Assembly: GCF_032854445.1 (NCBI RefSeq) | Contig: NC_088300.1 | Location: forward strand, 68,548,984 to 68,612,983 | Source: Liolophura sinensis | Taxonomy: Eukaryota > Mollusca > Polyplacophora > Chitonida > Chitonidae | DNA: 64,000 bases | Reading direction: 5' to 3' | Shown here: positions 48,401 through 60,400 of the stretch, in pieces | How the letters are laid out: each line of letters starts with the position of its first letter | Position numbering within the stretch: position 1 is the stretch's first letter | Program-made: the position numbers and the translations under genes | The notes under the pieces: generated by a model | The model's input: only the letters and a program-made list of their open reading frames with translations | Told to the model about the DNA's origin: nothing | The model's database searches: none

Positions 48401-51400
48401 GGCGTAAAACACCAATAAAATAAATAAATCAAATCAACGTGTGATCTGTGAAATGTCGTATATGTTGAATTCGGAGAACAGTTGAAAATCGTGTACGAAA
48501 AATGTCTTACCTGTGCCAGGTGCACAAATGCCATCTGCCTGCGTGTCATCTTTACAAACCACCGGACAACTGAAACAAACAAAAAGATGCTAACTAACCC
48601 GATGTGTAAAAGCAGTCACTATGGCAGGCCGTCCTTGGTGTCAATTAAGGTTATACAAGTCACACAGCGTGACTTTAGGTTCATGTGCAAATCATGTAAT
48701 AATCATGCATGATCATTGATAAATTATTGTTTAAATCGATCTTGTTTATTATTCTATTTCAGGTGAAGATAGGTTTATAAATATGCACGTTCAGAACAAA
48801 TAAAGATCAGAAAATGATATTTTTGATGTCAACACGTAAATTCTTCTAATAAGAAGTCATTCAAACTTCACAAAAAAACTCCTAAGTGGGTCTACAGGGA
48901 TGATGAATCAGTTAAAATCAAGCAAAATGTGTCACTTGATAAATGCTAAAATTTAGGTGAAATACATCAGTTATTAAAAGGCTCTTGAGAAATTTCTACC
49001 TGTTTTTTTCTTTTTTGATTTTACTTTATACGGCTACAAACTGTAATGATACGAGTGAGTGAGTAGGTGGTTGGGGTTTAACGTCGTACTTACTAACTTT
49101 TCAGTCATATGATGACGAAGGAATCCTTAGAATTAATGTGCCTCCTTGTTGCAGGACGGATTTCCGCCGCTCTTTTATCTAGTGCTGCTTCACTGAGGCG
49201 CCTTACCGAAGGCAAGTAAGCTGCCCCGTTCAAGCCATTATACTGATACGGGTCAAGCAGTCGTTTCACTATCCCCTTCATGCTGAACGTCAAGCGAGGA
49301 AGTTACAACTTCCCCGTTTAAGGTCTTTGGTGTGACTCGACCCATGAGTGACCCTGAATCTACCGTTCCGTAATGAAAATGAAATGAAACTCGTCAAATC
49401 ATCACATCATTTTTTTATTATCATTTCAGGGCTCACAAGATAACCTGTTACCACCTTGGTACCAGTTCTTCTTACCTTCCATTTTCTTAATTCTCAAAGG
49501 ATCTGGTATGGTTTCTAAAGCGTTGTCTATCCACATCGGTAAACGGCGGATAAAGCATTTGATCTCCGTACTTAAGCTGCGGAAAGAAAACAAGTGTATC
49601 GTATGGTGAAGACGTCAGACAAAAAACACTTATAGCAGAGAAGAGTTCTGATTATTACTGCCTTGGAAAGCGATAACATTCGGTTTCCAATTGCGGTCAT
49701 TATGAAAAATTATTTTTGACTGTACATATTCAGCTTTGAAAGATGATCGAATTTAGTGATTGGTTGGTGTAGATAGTAGGCAAGCATATGTAAAAATTGC
49801 ATTTAAAAAATGGCCGCCATTGTATAAATGAAATATTCTTGAGTACTGTGTAAAACACCAATCAAATAAATAAATATTTAAAACATGTGAAACAGGCCAC
49901 AAGATCACAACAACTTCGAAGATAATAATGTAGACCATGTGTTTTGTGTGACGACTTCAGTCAACGTCTCAGCTTATTACAGGTGTCCAAAACATTCCAT
50001 CTCATCTTCTCCATATATTACTTCAATTTTACAAGTACGTCTATTACAAGTGTATGGCAAGTAAGTATGCACGTAGTGTCTCGCTCAGCTGCAGATACTT
50101 GACTAATTCATGACTAATTCGGCTTAAACTGGGGCTGCATGGTCCAAATCTTCATGGTGCTGAATGATATCGCCACGGGGAATATGTAAACCGTTGCACG
50201 CAAAGCGCAACTGCAACTAAGATGCTATGATTTGTATCAACTACATGTCTACATGTAGCATGGTACATCATTTGGATGATGATCAAATTTATTTTTTTGA
50301 AATATTTCTCTGATTTTCCATTATTGAAAAGCCTTGACAGCTTCTCTTTACAAGAAACCGTTCTAACGTTTTGCTTCATGGACTTTTTACTCCTGTGGCG
50401 GTTTGTGTTTAATGTTGTTAAGGAAACTGATTGATTTAACGATTGCCGCGATCGAGAATTTTTTTACTTACACCATGCCGATTAGATTTAGATGCTAGGG
50501 ATTTGTACGCGCAAAGTAAACCATTGACCTTTGTCCAGTATTCGAAATCCATTTGACTTAAAGTAGGAGAAAACATAAAAATTACATAAAGTTTAGATGA
50601 AAGAGTGCAAAAAATGTTGTAAATATGATCAACAGATTTTTTCGATTCTTTTTTGAAGAGAAAAAAAAACCTGAAAATGTTTTAAGTATGGTGGATATTG
50701 GGACCACTTTTTGGTATATATTGTCTTTGCGTAAAAATGTTATAAATGATGATGTAACGCATGTTTAACAAATATATATGCACTAGAATTTGGTCTTTTC
50801 ACCTTCATGTGTTCAGCTTGGATTTTGATCATGCATGTATTTTTTAATATATTCACAAATTTTACAATAATTTTGAATAAATGCATGTGTGTGGATACCA
50901 ACAATAAATTTACATTCAAATAAATGTATTAGGCATACATCACATCCTTATTTAGAACATTATTATGCAAAGACAATATAGACCAAGAGTCGGTTCCAAA
51001 TACCCACCATCACAAAAATGTTTTCAAATACCCTTTTTCTCCTGAAAGAAAAAATCGAAAAAAATATTAAAGATTCTCCTTTAAAGCTTTTTGGAGTTTT
51101 TGGGAAATTGGTCTAGGATTACTAACGTCAAATGTCCATCTTGATTTGAGATTAGTATACAACTGTTTAGTTCGAAACTTGGATTCTTGGCCCTAAGTGA
51201 AAACATGACCATTTTGTGACTTCATGTCGAATCTTTTTTGGATTTGAAACTTAGTTTCAAATCTTTAACCACATAACGAAGCACACAAATCAAAGAACAT
51301 TCCTTCAAAGGGTATAAAAGCGTATATAAATTTCCAGAAAATGGACTACTTGGGAAATCCTTAAATGATTCATAAAATCTTTAGTTTTTACTTTTCTTAA

Positions 51401-54400
51401 TATGCAGTTTATGATGTGTATTATTATATAAAAGGTAACAAAAAGCCTGCTTAGCTTTTCTCTTGAGCCGCAAATATGCCATTTAACTATAGTTTTTCCA
51501 CGATCACAGTGGTAAGTCCGGAAATTACATGTAAGTAGAAGAGCTGTACTGACGTCATCTGTGATAGTTGGGAAGAGCCTACAAAAATTTCCGCCCAAAG
51601 ATATGCATAAAATAGAAGGGCAATCAAGAGATAAATATACACCTTTATGATGAAAATAAAAACATTTCCCTTAAACTTTACACAAAAAAAATTCTGTTGT
51701 ATCAGCACAGACTTGTGTTCTTTCCGACAAAAGCCTTGTGATAATGAACACAAGATACGTAGGATGTTATACACAATACTTGTTGCAGCATACACAAGTT
51801 TTTGTTGTATTGCACAAATTACCTCATTTTGGTTCAACACAAGATTGTGTTTTATTTTTTTGTAACACAAACATGTGTATTTCACATTTATTTAACACAT
51901 GTTTGTGTTGGGGTAACACGTTTCTGTGTAGAATGAAAATGACACAAGTTGTGGTGTTAGATTTCAACACAAGTGTTTTTTGTGTGTTATAGTCTTTGTT
52001 TCAGAATTACTTTTAATGTATCCTTTAAGCACCAACAATTCGAAGGGATTACTTCTCGCCTTATACCCACATATATTTTGACATGAAGTTGACTGAAAGA
52101 TGTGGTTTTGCGGCAAGAAACAGCAATCAAGTAAATAAATAAGCATAGTTTACATCTTAGATATGTCACAGATATTTAGTCTTGTTTCAGTTCTAAAAGT
52201 ACTGTGAAATATCGTAAACAAGACATACACAGTGACAGAGAAAATGCTGATTTCAGTCAATGTATAAAAAAAAGCAATTCCGTACTGGCCCATGCACAAT
52301 CCCTCAGCCTCAACTGCACCACACCTCAACCTCACCTGTACCACACATGTGCTTCACTTGTATCACACCTGTGTCTGCCCATCCTGGAGAAGTGAAATAC
52401 CTCTGACCTGGGCCTCACATGCACCACACCTTAACCTCACTTGCACCACACCAGCCTCTAAGTTGTACCACACCTGAGCCTAACTTGCACCACACATGAC
52501 GGTATTCAGATAGTTTTAATATGTGTTGTTTGTGTCTGCAGCCATATGAAGACAACTAAAGCACTGAGATAAGGTATGGTGAACTTTGATCATTTTATAG
52601 CTAAACTACGAGTAAAACACAACCGATTTTACCGCTATGTCTTTAATTTAGCATGGATGTTTACTGCATTGAAATGAATAAACTTGAAAGCACTAAATGC
52701 ACTAAAGCACTTAGAATTAAGCCACTGCTCAGAATGTAATGGCCGCCGTTAACTGAGCAGTTTGTAGATTCCGTTGACCATTATGTCTGATGTTGGAGTC
52801 CAGTTCTCGCTAGCGAGACTGAATTTAACCTTATATAAAAGCATAATGTAGTGTAGGCGTTCTGCATTAATGACGTGCGATCAGCTTTTGATAATGAGAT
52901 GTTGTGTGATATGGATAAATGAATTACCGATATCAAAAAAACGAATTATCGATATCGATAAAGGAATTGTCAATATCAATAAATAATTTATAGATACTAA
53001 TATATGAATAATCGATATCAATAAATATTTATCACTATCGATAAATATTTATCGCTATCGGTAAACAATTATCGACATTTATCTATATCAATAAACCTCG
53101 ATGAAATGTTAATTTGGGCTCCCATGTTCTAACATCTAACCTATATAGTAATGAAATGTAATGTTCTAGACTAAGAGGGAAACACCATGGAAGCCAATCA
53201 AAACGCATGCAGGTCTTTTCAATATTACATGCGTTTCCACTAACATTAGAACATATACAGTTTTGCAGAAATTTATCTTCATGAATTCTGTTTTAGAACA
53301 GCATCCCATAAAAGAGGTCAAAGTTGAAGACGCATGCTGTCAGACCCAGGTCATCTACAGAAGTATTATCTTGATCGCAACAACCTAAAATCACCTAAAA
53401 CTGAATCGTCAAAAAACTGGAAGGTGTTGAGCCTTGACATATATGCTTTAACAATCTAATTCCTTATGTAAATACATCAACACGGCAATAACAAGGAACA
53501 CTGGTGAAATTAGAAAAAGTTCAGGCAGAAACCTACTTAAGTTCGTGGGTTTCCTACCCTCATAATGCTGGTCGCTGCCGTGTAAGTGAAATATTCTTAA
53601 GTACAGCGTAAAACACCAATCAAATAAATAAATCAAACCAGAAATATGGCAGGTAATAATATGGACTGTTTTTGTAATATCGATGAAGACAATACACTCA
53701 ATAAACACTTGCTCGAAAACATGTTTATAGAAACTATGAACTGTTCTTGTACATACCACAGGTGTTCAACACGACGGTTTGCATGTATAAGCAAATGAGC
53801 TATACGTTGCACCTGTGTAGGCCATTAACGCCCACTAATAATGGGTAAAGCGATGTCGTAAAACCGCGAACAAAACAAACAAACCAAAATCTGCTTTTTC
53901 ATTCTTTTACACGGATAACCCACCTGTCAGGTATGTCCTGAATTGTAGAAGGTATTAACACATCTATCAGTACCTGAAAAACACCACGAAAATGCAGAGT
54001 TGAGAAAGACACACTTGATTAAAAATATGCTTACATTTGTCAGATGTTTTACTGCAATGGGTATCGTGATTCATTAAGCAGATAATAATATACACAAGCA
54101 ATTTTAATAATTTATGGTACAAATAGACAGCAAATTTATGTGAGTTTAGAACTAAAATTTCTTAAACAGCGCAAACGTTCAGATTACACATAAGAGAAAG
54201 GTGAAGAATTGCAGTTGCATGATAGGCAAGAGCAAATGGAAGTCAAACGTTATGATACTGATAACTACACGTAAATCAGGTGTACTTAATATTTTGATGT
54301 TTTTCTGTATCAAATGTGTTTATTAATTTGATTGATGCTTTCTGCCGTTTTGAAGAATATTTCTGTAATTATGGCCATGTCTATAAGGGGACAGAACGGG

Positions 54401-57400
54401 ACAGCATCCTGAGAAAATGACTAGCCCTGATTGGCTATACTATGCCAAACTTCTGACGTAAAATAACAGTTAAACAAGCAGAAGTTGGATTCGACCACAG
54501 GGCCTCATTGGTCATGATCTGTCACGACCTTTCTACAAAATCCATTGGTTCACACTGCCAGTTATAAGGTCCCGTTAGACTTATTTCACTCAACTATTTG
54601 TTATATTTAATCCCACCGTTTGAACAAATCTAAAAAAAATGAATAAACGTAGTTTCAGATATTTATAGTTTTCAGTCTTCTTTCCATAGACGCTTTCTTG
54701 TTTTTGAGCTATTTTTCACTCTATTGTTGAACAAAAGGTCATTAAATATTTGACCCACGCTGAGAACTTAGTTAGAATGGAAGCCCTGTCTTTTTAGAAC
54801 TGCATTATAACAACGAGAACCTTAGGGTTCAAACTCATGTTTTTCAAGTGGAAGATAAATTCGGCGAAATCTTTAATATTATTAGTTATATGAACGGTCT
54901 GATATTTCGTCGAGAAGGTCAGTATTTTCACATCCTCGTAAAAGTTATTGACTTGCACATTGTCCAAGAGCGTTACCATTGATCAGTGCATGCGTCTGTG
55001 ACACCGTGGGTAAACATCAAAAATATTCAAAGCGTAAGGTTATATCTCACCTCTTATGCGAAATGCAGTAACTTATCCAAGGCAAATGGACCATGCAATG
55101 AGAAGCCTAGAATTTTCTCTGAATTGTGATGGGCAAACAATGCTATAGGTGTGCCCCCATTGTCTACGTTTGCTGTACAACAAGCCCGTTCTTCCATTAG
55201 ATAAGCATTTATTATTTATTTATTGATTTGATTGGTGTTTTACGCCGTACTCAAGAATATTTCACTTATACGACGGCGGCCAGCATTATGGTGGGTGGGA
55301 ACCGGGCAGAGCGCGGGGGAAACCCTCGACCATCCGCAGGTTGCTGGCAGACCTTCCCACGTACGGCCGGAGAGGAAGCCAGCATGAGCTGGACTTGAAC
55401 TCACATCGACCGCATTGGTGAGAGACTCCTGGGTCATTACGCTGCGATAGTGCGCTAATTGAGCCACGGAGGCCCCACCCCATTAGACAAGTAAGGCATT
55501 ACGTACCTTGTACAGAACAGAGTCACAGAGGCCCACCAGATCTGTGACGAGACTGGCCCCCATTAGCTCCAACAAGTGTTCCGGCATACCTTGCCAGAAA
55601 TGTAACAAGAAGTTTTGCACCTACAAATGTAGCAGGGTTTATACAATATGACGTGTGATATCTAAACAGTTCATATCTTAAACTTAAATGCTTAATAAGG
55701 CTGACGGTTTATGCATTTATGAAGTCATATATGTAGCCACAATTTTAAAGTATGACACAGGCAGAAAACCTCAGAATACAGTTTCACGTTCAATGAACTA
55801 TAAAATAGCAATATGTTAGTGTGTAACTATACTTCCAAGAACAGAAATCAAGTGTAGGTGTACGTGCTTTTATTTTGTTTATTTATTTATTTATTTGATT
55901 GGATTTTAACGCCACAAATGCCCTTGTTTGAGGCACGTATTACCAATCTCTTTCTCCAGGCAATTTACTTAAAATAAACGATACTAACTATAATGACAAA
56001 AAGAAGTTTAGGTACACATAGCTCATTACCCAGGCCCCTCGAACGGAACATTTGCGAATCTAGACAAGTAATCGATGTCATAAACTTATTGCCCACGATA
56101 CCCTAAAACACCCCTTACCCATTCCCCACCCCCCAAAAAAGAAAACACCAACTTACCTCCTCAAAGTTTGCGCTAATGACTGTATCCAGAATGCGCTGAC
56201 AATGAGTACGATACATCATTATGAAGGTTTCAAACTGGAAGCAAAATGATGAAACTGAATCAAGGAAATTCAAAACGTGTTCCCCAGGCTAAATATCCAG
56301 AATTTATGCATAAATCAAACTGCCACAAAATGAATAAAATTCAATCAAAAACTGACATCATTTAAAGCATTTATTACAAAGGAAACAACACCCAATCAAA
56401 AACAAATCGTTTAATACTAAGAAAAATATATACAGATCCGGCTGAGGGTTACACAAAATGAACCAAGGTGCACATATTTTTTATAACATTAGGACAATAA
56501 TTGAAAGAGATATTGTACAAAAACAAAACAGTGACAAACGGACAAATAGCTAGACAGACCGACTGATCCTAATTAATAACTCAGGCTTTTCTCTGCGTGA
56601 GATAGCAAGAACATACTTTTTCTTCTTGATTACTCTCCTATAAATGACCATAGTGTTTCCAAATGAGAAACATGGACTTGAAACGTGGTTCAGCTAAGAG
56701 ATATATCTATCTAATCCCAAACAGTCCTAAATTGGGATGGGATGTTCCAAAATGTTGACTTCATATTTTGGTTTCCTTTATGGCTGTGTCCAATAATTCA
56801 GTGTACGCAAAAACCAGATAAAATCTGATTAACATACAATGATGAATTAATAAACGATGTAAAGAAAAATACGTTTAACAAATAAATCCTGTAGTGATCT
56901 TTTACAGCCTCACGCACCTTTTCTTTGTCCATGCCCTTGGGCAGAAATAAATTGTTGGCCTCGGGGAATTCTGGGAGAAGAGTCCCGGTTTTCGAACTCA
57001 GTGAGTATTTCCTACTGGATCCCTGAAACAGTGATAGCCATGTAAATTGGTACCCTATTTTTAGGCCACACACGGCCCTTTGATCAGTTTCACAAAGCAC
57101 AAGTAACCTGATGTTTTTGGCATCGGTCGCCATAGTAGTTACGAGCACGTGACTTGTCCGTATGCAAGCTTTATTACAGTAACTACATGTATTTCTGTTA
57201 TTTTTATTTTTAAAGCCACATGCAGATACTTAAGTTGTTTCCTGTAAAAACCTTGTCCTTAAAAAAACTTTAAACTGTTTTTTACACTCTCGCACGTGGC
57301 CAGTCATTCAGTTTTTCTGGGTATAGTTTTCGTCTCAGAAGATGTGAAATACAATAAACTACCACAGGAAATAGCGAGTTAATCTACGGAACAAATATGA

Positions 57401-60400
57401 CTTTTTGACCAAGTGTTTACTGGAAAGCTTAAGCTATGAGCCTAGGTATTGGGGTGTATAGAACAGCTGACTGTGAACCCGGGTCAATATTATCTTAACG
57501 TGAAAGCCAACAATGGCGATGGCTGCCGGCGTTCCAAAGCCGCCACGTCGTCGACCGGACGGAGAAAATGTCCATACCAGACGCGGTGATCTGTTGCCGG
57601 GTTACAGGTCCTCAAAGCGTGCAAATTGAACGAGAGGGATTTCAGGTCAACGGAGATCTAAATATGCTCGTGTGTTCGAAAACCCGCCACGACCACTGTA
57701 TAGCATCTTGTTCAATTAATTATTTTCACATGTGATAAAGGCTCCACACAAACCCTGATATCCCAGGCTTGTTTAAACGCTCGCGTCCCGTCTATAGGCT
57801 GAATAGACTAATCCCGACCTTTAACGGGACTTAAAGCTTACCTGAATACAATTCCATAGATGAATGGAAACTTTAATCTAATTTTTATATCAATCTTTTC
57901 AAGTCATTTATTTTGTCCGTTTAATATCAGGTGCTCTTATATGCAGACCTTCATTTGTCATTTTCTTATAACTTAAATGCGGATGTGATGAAACAAAACA
58001 GCTTATCCACTGACCATTTTATCGTAGAATGTAATTCATTGCCTAAAGGTTATATAAAGGTGTGAATTATCGGTTATAACATTAACTTACTTCTGTTTTA
58101 ATTTTCGTTCCAGAAAACCTGTAAAACAAAACAGTGAAAGGTAAACACAATGCACTCTAACGAAGAAACAGTATATACGTTTCCGGGGATTACACTGATT
58201 AAATGCTGATATTACTACAATAACTGTCCTTATTGCAATCAAAAAGAATCAAACAATAACACACGTTGAATTATGGATATCAGTTATAACAACACAGGAA
58301 GCAAACATTAAAGGGGGTTTTGACAATGTGGAACATAAAAAAACATCGAACATTTAAGTGAACATGTACAATGGTTGTTTAGTAAGTATTTGGCAATGAT
58401 GAACACAGAACCTATATATACACAGTATGTACAGCATTGCAGGATATTGGCTGCAGCCAATTAAACCACTTTGTACATTGGTGGACACAGAAATAAAGTA
58501 TTTGTGATGACAAGTGAATAACATTTGTCTATATCCGTATATTTAATAAAAAATAATGCATTTAACAATATATAGTAACATGGACATATAACCGGATCAT
58601 AAAGCGTGATTTATGTACTAACAGGTTATTTTGGTCTGTTAAGAGCATCCTCCGTTATATCTGTATGTTTATGGTAGCATACCTGGTGAGTCCCTTTCCG
58701 GAGTACACAGAATGATAATATATAGATGTCTCCTTAATCCCAATCCCATAATAGTGGTATCTGCACAAAAAAGAAGGATGATATATATAAATCAGAAAAT
58801 AAGGAGGAAAACATTTGGTGACTAGTAATTACAGAATGGTTCAAAGTAGAAATAAGCAAATCAAAGTTGTTTTCTTCATTTTTTATATAAACTTTCATTT
58901 TATCCAAATAAGCTGATTCTTACAGGAAGAGAAAGCTAAAAGATAAAGTAAGGTTCATCAAACAGGCAACTTAAAACTATGCATATGCTTTCATTTACTT
59001 TTTTTTTTAGATTTTTGTGAAGAGAGTTAAAGCCGTTTAAACCTTTGAATTCTAAGGTGGGCTTTATGGACCATACTAGAGTATAGGAACTCTGACGTCA
59101 CAGGAAGTGTTTCCAACTTTAATCACGACGCAGAATGTTGTAATAGATCTTTTAACTCATAGGAACTATGAAAAAAAGGTGATGTGACGTCAGAATTCCA
59201 AAATACCGTCAGTATGCCCATAAACCCCACCACAGAATTCAAATATTTGAATGCCTTTTAACATTCTTAAGAAAAATTTTAAAAATTAAAAAGAAAGTAT
59301 TTTTACACATACTTTTCAGTTGTCTGTATAAGGAACCTTAATTGATACTTTCTATGGCTTTAATTATGGAAAGGTTTTGAATACTACATTAGGGCAACAG
59401 GCACAGGGTAAGATGTGGGTGAAGACGTAAAGCAATTAATTGTCAATATTTTTATTGTCATCTGTGATTTTTTTAACAAAAACATAAAACACTACCCTTG
59501 ATTAAGCAGGTCTAGAAAGCAGGAAATTGTAGCCTTGTATACATAACAGAAGAGACATCATTGACGACAATACTTACTTCGACTGCCCTCTTGTTCCCAA
59601 ACGACGCGTTGTTAACTTTGGAAATCTCTGGCGTATGATCTGGGTATTATAACAATGAATACTTAACTGTAGTATATTCGGTAGTGATAAGATGACAGTG
59701 CATGTCTGAAGGTAGTTTTCCGGCCATCAACCGAACACAGACATTTATTTATAAATAAAATAAGTTGGGTGTGGCAATTAATACCAATCCGATAAATACA
59801 TATGATATGACGTGAATTTCTGTTCAGAGTAAAGTATAAAAAGCTCAGATAGAACGTCCTTCCTTTTTAAGGAATGTAGATTCGTGAAATATGAGTATCA
59901 AACAGGCTCATATCAACTGTGTGACAGCCAAGGAAATATTGAGTATTTTGTGGAATTGCCGAGAAAAACCAATACATGCAACAAAGATTTTTTATTTATT
60001 TATACACGTGTGTTTCCGACATTATGGAAAACTGTATACTATATCTACCCTCCACGTGGTGACGATTTCCTGTTAATGTGGTTTACATTTCAAGGGATTG
60101 GGTAGCTAAGTGGAATAATGAAACTGGTCTTTAGGAATTTGACATTAGATATTGTTTTACCGGTTGACAAGCTGAATCGTCTGAAATTCGAATATACTTT
60201 GTTTACTGGAGAACAATCTTTTATTTTACAGTAATAAATAAAAATCATAACTTAACAGGTGCAAAAATAGTGAAAGAATTTCGTCATCTAGGGGATATTT
60301 ATCTAGAGTTCTATTATAGCAATGAATATTGTGATGTATATCTTTACCATACACATCATCATCTGTTGCATTTTCAGCGATGCTTATTCATTCTTTTTTC

